Source: Parapristionchus giblindavisi
Lineage: Eukaryota > Nematoda > Chromadorea > Rhabditida > Diplogasteridae
Reading direction: 5' to 3'
Assembly: GCA_943737045.1 (NCBI GenBank)
Contig: CALSFV010000225.1
Coordinates: 124,001 to 188,000 of the forward strand
Length of the DNA: 64,000 bases
Shown piece by piece: positions 1 to 10,360 of the stretch (position 1 is its first letter; each line of letters begins with the position of its first letter). The notes beneath the pieces were generated by a model. It did not search any database. It saw nothing but the letters and a program-made list of their open reading frames with translations, and was not told the origin of the DNA. A program made the position numbers and the translations under genes.

Positions 1-308
1 TGATCCTAATGAAGTGTAATTCAGGTCATCGGAGAGGCCCGCAAGGTCCAAGCCCAGGTTGTCGCCGGAACCAAGCCCACCATCGAGGAGCTCAAGGCTA
101 AGGTAAGCTCAAAATCCTTAAATCATAACGACTTTAGTCTTGACTTGAGTTATGATTGTTATTTAAGGTTGTCTCCGGAGTCGAGAAGTACAAGGCCCTC
201 TCCGCTGAAGCCAAGGCCGATCTTGAGAAGCAGTTCCCCGTCACCGCCTCCGTCTTCAAGAACGAGAAGTTCCAGGAGATCGCCAAGAAGCTCCTTGCCA
301 CTAACTAG
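1..308 (+). CDS. Fatty-acid/retinol-binding protein (FAR family), copy 1, 5' truncated by window edge
   Basis: Only the last two coding exons are inside the window: 25-102 and 168-308. They encode the C-terminal 72 residues of a nematode FAR protein (Gp-FAR-1 family), a small secreted helical protein that binds fatty acids and retinol. The exons match exons 4 and 5 of the three complete copies downstream in length (78 and 141 nt) and almost in sequence. Differences include a Val at the exon start where the others have Ile, and a terminal LLATN instead of LLASN. Splice signals are ttcag before 25, gtaagc after 102 and atttaag before 168; the stop is TAG at 306-308. The remaining exons should lie just outside the window. 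Identification is strong from agreement among paralogues. Confidence 0.9.
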
Positions 309-310
309 AC

Positions 311-560
311 AATAAACCAACAAAAACGGTTAACCATTGGTTTAACCCGCACGGGTTTAACCACTGATCTACCCTCCTAGATATGCCACCCAGTTCCATC
401 GGTTGTCATCTCTAGCCCACACATGTATTGTACCCCTTAATAATCTTCGTCTTACTGTATTTAATTCCACCCCTTTCCTTTTTTGTAGCGATCATTCATT
501 TGTTAATTGTGCACACAAAACTGTGGGAATAATAATAAAATGAGTTCATCGATCAATTTG
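311..560 (+). promoter_or_regulatory. 3' UTR and poly(A) signals of FAR copy 1
   Basis: AATAAA occurs at 311-316, three bases after the stop. A second AATAAA (534-539) lies in a block that is repeated almost unchanged behind every FAR copy (about 485-555, 3781-3850, 5896-5965, 8904-8973), with the core cattcatttgttaattgtg and then aataataataaaatgag. Its conservation behind each copy suggests it is the working 3' end signal, or simply part of the duplicated unit. Confidence 0.55.
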
Positions 561-2745
561 AAAGCCTTTGAAAGACAAGCCACTAAAGAATGGGAAAGGA
601 TAAAGAAGGGAAGGGAAGACATATGAGAAGTTGAAGTCGAAGTTCTCGAAAGAGGCTCGATGGAAAAAAGAAATAGATAGTAATAAACGGGCAAACGTAC
701 TAATATAATTGGGTATTAGGGCATCAAAGTAGTAATCAGTAGGGATGATGAGATACGCTGTTTCGACCAGGTTCTGGACAGTGAACCGGCCATTTTCAAT
801 AGAACACCCATTGAGCCAGATTGTATAGCATGCAAAATCTTTTTAAAATTTTAAAACTTTAAAACTTTAAAAAGTATATTTGTAATGAATCATAGATGTG
901 TGTTTCAAATGTCTGCATTTCTGTGACTCTTCTAATAGACGAATGAGACAGAGTTTAGGGGTTGATGTGAATGATGTGATAGAGTATCCTTTCATTCTTC
1001 TCTATCCTATCCCTATCCCCCTCTGATCCTTCTCGATGTCCTTTCTGCCAACTGCCACATCCAATGACTCATACAACGACTGTGAACAGAGAGGATCTTT
1101 GCTTTCACATCTAGATCATCTTTAATCGATCTGATAAAGCGAGTGTAAGCTGCATAACGGAAATCTATTTTATTCTTATTTTATCATTAGTACTATCAAC
1201 TGATTTTCTTTTAACTGTGTCATTAAATTGAAAGATACGATAAATATTTAATATCATGATTCGACAGAATTCACTGCACAGCGTTTCTCCAACACATGGA
1301 GAATGGGCATTGAAAACTTGACAAAATGACAAGACCAAAAAATACTAAATGAAGTATTTTAAGTCTGCGCTGTCTCACTTTTGCGTAATCGCTCTTTCTC
1401 TGTTACAGCATGGCCGCTGTCGAAACGTTGTTCGGTTACTGATCTGAACCTTCCCCATCCATTCATTATCGCTCACACTATGATTTATTCGTTGATAGTT
1501 AGTAATTTAGTGCCCTGTATTTAGTCCGGTATTCCCTACTGTCCTGCATTGTATTTAGTGTATTTAGTTATGTCCAAAAATGTGTGATGACATCGAAGCA
1601 AATGTACAGCACGGCAGGATAAAGCAGAGTTTTTTCATAACTAAACTGGGCAGGCATAATTATCTGCCAGAATACAAAACAATTTTCTCAAAAATTACAG
1701 ACGCCCTGAATACCGTAATTCGAGCTGAAAGTTCACAGACGCACCAGGGAAAGGAGTGAATTTTCGAATTTCAAAAAAATAGATAACGTACATATATAAA
1801 AACAGCAAATGGGGATCGAAAACGCGTGAGGTACAAGTGCTGGACTCTGGTATTTTTTTTGCTACCATGAACACGGCAAGGATCCTTGTAAGAAATTTAC
1901 CGGGATCCTGGAAAGAAAAAAATACCAGAGGATACGAACCTCAGAGTTGCAGAAAGTCTAATCGTTCGCCACATGTTCAATCAATCTCCTTCTTTGATGA
2001 ACGTATCGATTCACAGACTGCTTCAGACTTTTTGATTGACATGTGTGCGAGCTATGGTGGAATTCGTCAAGATCAATCGATATCCAACCAACATATCTCA
2101 CTAACGAGATACGAGATATAGTCCGCGACTACTAAACCATATTTGAATTACACAAAATTTTTCCATCGACTAAGATACGGTAGCATATGAATCATTAGTT
2201 TGGAGAAACAGATTGAAGAAGACGAAAAAATCTCGCAAATGAGTTTTTATATCCACATACACGGATAAACCAATCGTTGTTGAACTATCGATCGAGAATG
2301 ACAGATTATAAGTTCAGCTAATTAGCAGATAATTACAGTAAATGATGATAATGTTACAGTAACCCTCGATGACAATGTTACAGTAACCCTCGAAAATAAT
2401 AATACTTTATCCTTTCGGCTCGATGACAATGTTACAGTAATCCTCAAGTCTCATATTTTCATTTTCCTATCACCGTTGTATATATTGTGCAACTATAAAC
2501 ACTAAACATTGTGCAGCTATCTTTATCCGCGTTTTCTGCAACATCCAGAGCGATCGATCAATCAAAGAGCATGAAGCGACCTTTTTTACCCCTGCCCTGT
2601 CCCCATGCTTCAGGCATTCATCTGCCCCTCTAACTGTCTACATTCTCTTCACTCCACACACTCTCTCCTCTATCACCTCTTTCCATCTCTGTGCTCTCTC
2701 AACTATCGACACTGTCTCATAAGTCCAACCCTCCGACAATATCAG

Positions 2746-2752
2746 TATATAA
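2746..2752 (+). promoter_or_regulatory. TATA box of FAR copy 2
   Basis: TATATAA, preceded by caatatcag and followed by the conserved gtccgttcctctatcgaaca, 142 nt before the ATG. The same block occurs before copies 3 and 4. A conserved tctttag about 7 nt before the ATG could be a spliced-leader acceptor. Confidence 0.6.
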
Positions 2753-2893
2753 GCTGAGTCCGTTCCTCTATCGAACATCGCATTCTCCACTTCCTCATTA
2801 TTTCTAATCCTCTCTAGTCCTACAGTATCCTCTTATGGTCCACCGTACTCTAGTTGCTCTACCGTACTTTCATACAGTAATCTTTAGGTAATA

Positions 2894-3710
2894 ATGATCC
2901 GTGCTGTTGCTCTTCTCGCCGTTGTCGCCGCCATCGCTTCGGCCGCCCCCTACCAATCCATCGAGGATGTCCCAGCTGAGTACAGAGGTACGGTAACTTA
3001 TCAAGGGCTACGGTAGCCTATAATTTTAAACGATTGGTTACTGTAGTATAAGAACATCTGGACGACTTAGTGTAACGATACAATTCAGATCTGATCCCCG
3101 AGCAGGCCAAGACTTTCTTCACTGGACTCACTGATGATGACAAGAAGGTCCTCAAGGAGGTTGCCGCCAACTATGCCTCTTACAAGTCCGAAGATGATGT
3201 AAGTCCCCTAAAGTACCTTAAGTACTTAACTTAACTTAAATCCTTAAGGCCCTCAACGCCCTCAAGGAAAAGTCCCCCGCTCTCTACGAGAAGGCCGCCG
3301 CTCTCCACAACGTCCTTAAGGAGAAGATCGATGGCCTCGGAGATGAAGCCAAGGCTTTCGCCAAGGAAGTAAGTACAACCTTAATCGACCTTAGCTAAAC
3401 ACTAAGTAATACGATGTTCATGAACTGTATCTCAGATCATCGGAGAAGCCCGCAAGATCCAAGCCCAGGTTGTCGCCGGAACCAAGCCCACCATTGAGGA
3501 GCTCAAGGCTAAGGTAAGATAGCACTAAGACAGACGACCCTAAAGCCATTCTTATGAAATATAATTAAGGCCGTCTCTGGAGTCGAGAAGTACAATGCTC
3601 TTTCCGCTGATGCCAAGGCCGATCTTGAGAAGCAGTTCCCAGTCACCGCCTCCGTCTTCAAGAACGAGAAGTTCCAGGAGATCGCCAAGAAGCTCCTTGC
3701 CTCCAACTAG
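2894..3710 (+). CDS. Fatty-acid/retinol-binding protein (FAR family), copy 2
   Basis: Five exons: 2894-2987, 3089-3198, 3249-3368, 3436-3513 and 3570-3710, giving 180 residues, the usual FAR length. The protein starts MIRAVALLAVVAAIASA, a typical signal peptide with likely cleavage before APYQS, so it should be secreted. The mature chain is Lys/Glu/Ala-rich and helical, without cysteine. It has the family signatures GLTDDDKKVLKEV and ALKEKSPALYEKAAALH and ends NEKFQEIAKKLLASN. Family members bind fatty acids and retinol in a hydrophobic cavity and act in body fluid or at the host/parasite interface in parasitic species. Codon use is strongly biased (AAG, GCC, CTC), as in highly expressed nematode genes. 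It sits in a tandem array and differs from copies 3 and 4 at only a few residues. Which C. elegans far gene it corresponds to cannot be told. Confidence 0.93.
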
Positions 3711-4255
3711 ATCATAGATCAATACGGGTTCTAAACCTACATGTATCGTATGTACCCCCTAATAATTAATTTTACCCCTAGCGATCGTTCATTTGTTTAA
3801 TTGTGCTCACAAAACTGTGGGAATAATAATAAAATGAGTTCATCGATCAAGTTGAAAGCCTTTGAACGACAAACCACTGAAGAAAAGAATGGGAAAGGAT
3901 AAAGATGGGAAGGGAAGACATATGAGAAGTAGAGTTCTCGAAAGAGGCTCAATGAAAAGAGAAATATTTCAAAATAAGCATGCAAATCTACTAATAGAAT
4001 TGAGTATTAGTGAATCAAAGTAGAGATTGGCATGAGTATGGTGGAATTCGTCAAGATCAACCGATATCTAAGCAACATATCTCCCTAAAGAGATACGATA
4101 GTCCGCGACTATTAAACCATATTTGAATTAGACAAAATGAACAGATTCAGTAACGATGAGAGCTTTTATGTCCTATCTACCGTGTAAGATACGGTAGCAT
4201 ATGAATCATTGGTTTTGAGAAACAGATTGAAGAAGATGTGAAACTGTCTCACAAA

Positions 4256-4447
4256 CGTAGGTGGCGCGTGACAGCGAATTCTTTTTGCACACAGCCTGGC
4301 CTTACCATGCGGGGCCTTGCACATAGCGTTGCCTCGCAAAAAATTGGAAAATCTCTAGTCAAATCTGCAAAAAATGGCGATGCGCATAGCATTGCCTTAC
4401 AATTTCCCAGTTTGCGCACAGCCTTTCCCCCAGCGTGCCCACTTATG
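4256..4447. mobile_element. MITE, family B (termini CATAGGTGGGCACG-like)
   Basis: A 192-bp element upstream of FAR copy 3 with diverged termini (cgtaggtggcgcgtg ... cgtgcccacttatg). It is flanked by ctcacaaa (4248-4255) and ctcgcaaa (4448-4455), an 8-bp target-site duplication with one mismatch. The equivalent duplicated flank of copy 2 has a single ctcgcaaa (2232-2239) and no insert, so this is a filled/empty pair. The interior carries the repeated phrase gcgcayagccttgcc. Confidence 0.85.
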
Positions 4448-4839
4448 CTCGCAAATGAGCTATATACACAGATGCCATATATACAGACAAACCCATTGAA
4501 TTTAGGATATCGATCGATCGAAACAGATTAGAAGAACACCTGGTCAATGAAGGAGAGACTAGTGAACAGACAATGTTACAGTATCCATCAAGTCTCTTTG
4601 TTTCATTTTCCTATCACCGTTGTATATATTGTGCAATTAAATACACTAAACATAGTGCAACTATCTTTATCCGCGTTTTCTGCAACATCTAGAGCGATCG
4701 ATCAATCAAAGAGCATGAAGCGACCTTTTTTCACCTCTGCCCTCTCCTCATGCTTCAGGCTTTCATCTGCCCCTCTAACTGTCTGCACTCTCTCATTTAT
4801 CCACGCTGTCTCATAAGCCCAACCCTCTGACAATATCAG

Positions 4840-4846
4840 TATATAA
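4840..4846 (+). promoter_or_regulatory. TATA box of FAR copy 3
   Basis: TATATAA in the same context as in copies 2 and 4, followed by the conserved gtccgttcctctatcgaaca and, just before the ATG, ctttaggtaata, a candidate trans-splice acceptor. Confidence 0.6.
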
Positions 4847-4987
4847 GATGAGTCCGTTCCTCTATCGAACATCGACTTCTCCACTTCCTCATTATTTCTA
4901 GTCCTCTCTAGTCCTACAGTATCCTCTTATGGTCCACCGTACTCTAGTTGCTCTACCGTACTCTCATACAGTAATCTTTAGGTAATA

Positions 4988-5828
4988 ATGATCCGTGCTC
5001 TTGCTCTTCTCGCCGTTGTCGCCGCCATCGCTTCGGCCGCTCCCTACCAATCCATCGATGATGTCCCCGCTGAGTACAGAGGTACGGTAACTTATCCAGG
5101 GCTACAGTAGCCAATTATTTTAAACGGTTAATCAATGGTTACTGTAGCATATAGTTGAGGTACTGTAGTCTCGACGACTTAGTGGAATGATACAATTCAG
5201 ATCTGATCCCCGAGCAGGCCAAGACTTTCTTCACCGGACTCACTGATGATGACAAGAAGATCCTCAAGGAGGTTGCTGCCAACTATGCCTCTTACAAGTC
5301 CGAAGATGATGTAAGTCGAGACTTAAACCATAAAGTACCTTAAGTACTTAACTTAAATGCTTAAGGCCCTCAACGCCCTCAAGGAAAAGTCCCCCGCTCT
5401 CTACGAGAAGGCCGCCGCTCTTCACAACGTCCTTAAGGAGAAGATCGATGGTCTCGGAGATGAAGCCAAGGCTTTCGCCAAGGAAGTAAGTACGACCTTA
5501 ACCGACCTTAGCTAAACAAGTATTACGACGTTCATGAACTGTATCTCAGATCATCGGAGAAGCCCGCAAGATCCAAGCCCAGGTTGTCGCCGGAACCAAG
5601 CCCACTATTGAGGAGCTCAAGGCTAAGGTTAGATAAAACTTAGATACAAATCCTGAGTAGTAGCTTTACTTATGACCTGAACTTAAGGCCGTCTCCGGTG
5701 TCGAGAAGTACAACGCTCTTTCCGCTGAAGCCAAGGCTGATCTTGAGAAGCAGTTCCCCGTCACCGCCTCGGTCTTCAAGAACGAGAAGTTCCAGGAGAT
5801 CGCCAAGAAGCTCCTTGCCTCCAACTAG
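4988..5828 (+). CDS. Fatty-acid/retinol-binding protein (FAR family), copy 3
   Basis: Five exons: 4988-5081, 5201-5310, 5366-5485, 5550-5627 and 5688-5828, the same lengths as copy 2 (94, 110, 120, 78, 141 nt), encoding 180 residues. It has the signal peptide MIRALALLAVVAAIASA and the same helical lipid-binding chain. Differences from copy 2 include Val to Leu in the signal peptide, Glu to Asp in QSIDDVP, Val to Ile in DDDKKILKE, and Asp to Glu in exon 5 (SAEAKAD). Intron 4 uses the donor gttaga rather than gtaaga. Intron sequences resemble those of copies 2 and 4, which indicates recent duplication or gene conversion. Predicted role: secreted fatty-acid/retinol carrier. Confidence 0.93.
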
Positions 5829-6154
5829 ATCATAGATCAAAACGGGTTATAAACCTACATGTATTGTATGTACCCCTAATAATTAATAACCAGTAGCGAT
5901 CATTCATTTGTTAATTGTGCTCACAAATTTGTGGGAATAATAATAAAATGAGTTCATCGATCACTAAGTCTTTGACAAGCCACTAAAGAAAAGAATGGGA
6001 AAGGATAAGGGGAATAAGATGGGAAGGGAAGGGAAGACATATGAGAAGTCAAAGTCATAGAAGTTCTTGAAAAACGCTCTGTTCTCGAAAGATGTCTGAT
6101 TTTCTGCGACTCTTCTAATAGAAGAATGGGAAAGAGTTTGGGATTGATATCAAT

Positions 6155-6266
6155 CATAGGTCGAATAGGTAAGTTACAGATTTGAAAAATGCGGTCTAGT
6201 TTTCACAAAAAAAAATCAGAAAATGCGGTTAGGCTTCGTAGTTTGCAACTTAATTTTCGACCTATG
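6155..6266. mobile_element. MITE, family A (termini CATAGGTCGAATAG / TTTTCGACCTATG)
   Basis: A 112-bp element downstream of FAR copy 3 with inverted ends cataggtcgaatagg and aattttcgacctatg. Inside are the units aatgcggtctag and aatgcggttagg typical of the family. The flanks atatcaat (6147-6154) and atgccaat (6267-6274) are a decayed 8-bp duplication. The corresponding flank of copy 4 has one uninterrupted atgtcaat (9134-9141), an empty site. Confidence 0.85.
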
Positions 6267-6954
6267 ATGCCAATGATTGATAAAATATCCTTATCTTGAT
6301 CTTATCCTCTCGTCAATTGAGCCAACTGACACATTTAATGAAACATTCAATAAAATCAACTTAATGATCGTTGACTTGAAAGTTGATCTTTGTAGTTGCA
6401 GCTTTCGTTGTAATGTTAAACCTTAGTAGTCTGTGCTGTGAAATGCGTTCGCGAAATGTTCGTTTCTCTTTATCACATCCGAAATACTCGATGATTATGC
6501 GAAATTGGCTGTTATTTGTATTGTATAGTAGATCGAGTATTGATTGATATTTATTGTGTTCCTTTCATATATTAGCATAATTGTTATTCAAATCCCCTTG
6601 CAGTTTGTACATAGCGTCCCTAATTAATGTCTCTACTCCATCACTAATTTATTCATTATGTAAATGCTATTACACGTGTCCTTTCTCTCTATGATTTATG
6701 TTAGTTGTTAGTTCGTTAGTCAGTTGTGAATGAGTTGTTAGTAGTCGTCCCCCTCTCCGGTCCTTGCCTAGCTTCGTTGTTGATTGTGAACTGTAGATAA
6801 AGTTCTATGAATTATTAAATCATCTTCGTCTTCTCCACATTAGACGAGGTCGTCAACCTCATCTGTATCTGTTCTTCTTCTTCGTCATCTTACATAGTCA
6901 TCGTCTGATCTCTGGTCTTTGATCTTCGTCTCTTCTCGGTCTAGTCCATTATTA

Positions 6955-7215
6955 TCCGTAGTTGCGATTGCGGATCCTTACAGTTGCGATTGTAAGAAGT
7001 ATACTTGCGAGTATAGAGTTGTGGTTGCGATCACAAGCGCGTAGTTGCGATTACGTGTCCTTACAGTTGCGATTGTAAGAAGTATACTTGCGAGTATAGA
7101 GTTTGGTTGCGATCACAAGCGCGTAGTTGCGATTACGTGCAAACTTGCAGTTGCGATTGTGAGTATTGTTAGTTTACTTGCGAGTAATCTTTTGACTTTT
7201 GGTTGCGATCATTAG
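6955..7215. repeat. Short tandem repeat of about 83 bp units
   Basis: The phrases agttgcgattgtaagaagta, tacttgcgagtatagagtt and ggttgcgatcacaagcgcg repeat in order, two nearly complete units followed by a diverged third. The unit alternates gttgcgat and cttgcgagt words. No coding potential is seen. Confidence 0.75.
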
Positions 7216-7878
7216 TAAAAGGGTGTCGTCCCCCTGTTTACGTGTACTTGGTAGCAGTCAATAAGCTATCAAACATTAGCAAACCGTGACAGTTTGCTAT
7301 CAAGTACAGGTATCCAGGATCGGCATTCCTTACAGTATAAAATGTTATGTCTAATTGAAAAAAATGAGAAAAAAAAGGAAAACATATGAACTCATTGTAA
7401 GTGCAGCAAAGCTCACTGCAAGCAGCTTGTAGTTATACACATATGTGGGATAATAACATACGGACAATTCGTTTAGATACTGAAGTTTTAAAAAAGAACG
7501 CATTTTTCAAATTCATAACAGTTTTTTTAAATTTTTTTTTGCAGGATAATCTACAATATTCCATGTACGGAAATACTGCAATATAAAAAAATTATGTTGC
7601 TATATTTCTGCAAAGCATATAGTATATTATTGTTATTATTATATGTCTTTGTGTTTGATTTACCATCATATATCTGACTGATCATGCTTTATTACAAACT
7701 CCTCAGTAAGATCACAGTAGACCTCTGTCCTGTCACCATGCTTCAGGGTTTCAACTGCCACTCTAACTGTCTGCACTCTCATCACTCCACACACTTTCTC
7801 CTCTATCATCTCTTTCCATCTCTATGCTCTCTCAATTATCCACACTGTCTCATAAGTCCAACCCTCCGACAATATCAG

Positions 7879-7885
7879 TATATAA
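7879..7885 (+). promoter_or_regulatory. TATA box of FAR copy 4
   Basis: TATATAA, 148 nt upstream of the ATG, in the same conserved block as copies 2 and 3. The stretch before the ATG differs (ccttgcaattaggtaagg), offering gcaattag as the candidate spliced-leader acceptor. Confidence 0.55.
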
Positions 7886-8032
7886 GCTCAGTCCGTTCCT
7901 CTATCGAACATCGCCTTCTCCACTTCCTCATTATTTCTAATCCTCTCTAGTCCTACAGTATCCTCTTATGATCCACAGTACTCTATTTGCTCCACTGTAC
8001 TCTCAAACAGTAATCCTTGCAATTAGGTAAGG

Positions 8033-8845
8033 ATGATCCGTGCTCTTGCTCTTCTCGCCGTTGTCGCCGCTATCGCTTCGGCAGCCCCCTACCAATCCAT
8101 CGAGGATGTCCCCGCTGAGTACAGAGGTACGGTAACTTATCAAGGGCTACGGTAATAAATCAATTGATAAATGGATACTGTAGTATATAGTTGAGGTACT
8201 GTAGTCTGGATAACCTAGTGGAATGATACAATTCAGATCTGATCCCCGAGCAGGCCAAGACTTTCTTCACCGGACTCACTGATGATGACAAGAAGGTCCT
8301 CAAGGAGGTTGCCTCCAACTATGCCTCTTACAAGTCCGAAGATGATGTAAGTCCCCTAAAGTACCTTAAGTATTTTACTTAACATAAATCCTTAAGGCCC
8401 TCAACGCCCTCAAGGAAAAGTCCCCCGCTCTCTACGAGAAGGCCGCCGCTCTCCACAACGTCCTTAAGGAGAAGATTGATGGCCTCGGAGACGAAGCCAA
8501 GGCTTTCGCCAAGGAAGTAAGTACAACCTTAACCGACCTTAGCTAAACACTAAGTAATACGACGTTCATGAACTGTATCTCAGATCATCGGAGAAGCCCG
8601 CAAGATCCAAGCCCAGGTTGTCGCCGGAACCAAGCCCACCATTGAGGAGCTCAAGGCTAAGGTAAGATGAAACTTCAAGACCTTACTTATGATCTTAACT
8701 TAAGGCCGTCTCTGGAGTCGAGAAGTACAACGCTCTTTCCGCTGATGCCAAGGCCGATCTTGAGAAGCAGTTCCCCGTCACCGCCTCCGTCTTCAAGAAC
8801 GAGAAGTTCCAGGAGATCGCCAAGAAGCTCCTTGCCTCCAACTAG
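8033..8845 (+). CDS. Fatty-acid/retinol-binding protein (FAR family), copy 4
   Basis: Five exons: 8033-8126, 8237-8346, 8397-8516, 8584-8661 and 8705-8845, encoding 180 residues with exon lengths identical to copies 2 and 3. It has the signal peptide MIRALALLAVVAAIASA and the FAR motif GLTDDDKKVLKEV, with VASNYAS replacing VAANYAS of copies 2 and 3. Exon 5 is of the SADAKAD type, as in copy 2. Family knowledge: a secreted helical carrier of fatty acids and retinol. It is the last copy of the array; duplicated flanking sequence continues to about 9640 without a fifth gene. Confidence 0.93.
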
Positions 8846-10360
8846 ATCATAGATCAATACGGGTTCTAAACCTACATGTATTGTATGTACCCCAATAAAC
8901 CCATAGCGCTCATTCATTTGTTAATTGTGCACACAAATTTGTGGGAATGATAATAAAATGAGTTCATCGATCAATTTGATGAACTTTGAAAGATAAACCA
9001 CTAAAGAAAAGAATGGGAAAGGATAAAGGGAATAAGATGGGAAGGGAAGACATATGAGAAGTCGAATTCGAAGTTCTCGGAAGACGCTCAATGTCTGCAT
9101 TTTCTCCGCTTCTTGCGACAGAGTTGGGGATTGATGTCAATGGTTGATAAAATATCCTTCTTGATCTTATCCTATAATCCTATTAGATGCAATTTGAGCC
9201 AACTGACACATTTAATGACGCATTCAATACAATCATTGACTTGAGAGTTGATCTTTGTAGTTGCAGATATCGTTGTAATGTTAAACCTTGCAGTGAAATG
9301 CGTTCAACTTATGTTCCTTTCCATGAATCACATCCGAAGGACTCGATGACTATGCGAAATTGGTTGTTATTGTCACATACATTTTTATATGCTATGATTA
9401 TGTTAAAATATTGTTATGTGAGAAAAAACACAGTGAAAAACATATGCACTCTTAATTTTACCAAAGCTCAACTGCAAGCAGTTTGCAATTAGACCCATAT
9501 GTGGGATAAAAACATACGGATAATTCGTTTAGATAATGAAGATTAAAGAAAAGAAAACATTTTTTCAAACAATACTTGTATTGTTTTGCAGAATATTCTA
9601 CAAGAATCCATGTACGGATATACTGCAATAAAAAAGTTAATAAATTTTTTGTGTTTGACTTTAATGAAGCAATTTAATGACGCATTCAATACAATCATTG
9701 ACTTTAGAGCTTTGTAGTTGCAAATATCGTTGTGATGTTAAACCTTAGTAATCTGAGCAGTGAAATGAGATCATGAAATGTTCCTTTCCCTTTATCACAT
9801 TGGTTGTTGTTGCTACACACTTATTTATATATTGTGATTATGTTAAAACAAAGTGTTTTGTATAATAGAAGAAAATGAGAAAAAAACTGTGAAAAACATG
9901 TCTTTGTGTTTGACTCCCCGTCCTGATCATGCTTTATTACAAACTCCTCAGTAAGATTACAGTATGCCGAATCGAGAATATCGATCGATAGAAATCAATA
10001 AATACAGAAGACTACTCGTGGTTTGGTACACACTACGTTTGAACAATATACGGTAGTCGAAAACAGGGCAGGACCTACCGTAGCCAGAATAGGGTACGGT
10101 AGCTAATGTGAGACATAAATATAGATTACTGTAGGGCGAAGTATATACGGGAAAGAGGTTAAAGGGTGAAGTTATTTGAATCGATAAAACGGGGGAAACG
10201 ACTACTAGTCTAGTACTAAAACTAGCACTAGTCCAAAATAAACAAAAAAATAACACGACTTAGCTACAAAAAAAAACTAGATAGATATGGCTCGGAGATG
10301 CCTAATTACCGTCGTTGATCTCATTTAAAGATCAAAGATCAAAGATCAATCTTGGATTGA
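8846..10360. other. Region between the FAR array and the ETFDH 3' end
   Basis: Holds the copy 4 3' UTR (AATAAA in the conserved block near 8953), then duplicated FAR-flank sequence. The motif acacatttaatgacgcattcaat and its surroundings occur at about 9205 and again at about 9670. The last 400 bases lie downstream of the convergent ETFDH gene and contain several TACGGTA motifs. No gene is supported. Confidence 0.6.

Larger units (their letters stand above)
309..2893. other. Intergenic region between FAR copies 1 and 2
   Basis: No convincing gene is seen. About 2010-2245 is duplicated upstream of copy 3 (about 4038-4255), so it belongs to the FAR duplication unit. A short direct repeat of gatgacaatgttacagtaa lies around 2345-2445. 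The last 400 bases resemble the 5' flanks of copies 3 and 4 and contain a pyrimidine-rich stretch followed by a TATA box. Confidence 0.6.
5829..8032. other. Intergenic region between FAR copies 3 and 4
   Basis: Contains the copy 3 3' UTR, a family A MITE, a tandem repeat (6955-7215), and segments (about 6340-6425 and 7370-7510) that recur downstream of copy 4 at about 9198-9300 and 9420-9545. The last 350 bases are the conserved FAR promoter region. No gene is recognised. Confidence 0.6.

Noticed and set aside
1837..2121. 94-codon + strand frame upstream of FAR copy 2
   Set aside because: Its second half is part of a duplicated flank that is not open at the equivalent place near 4040-4110; no conserved domain or TATA element.
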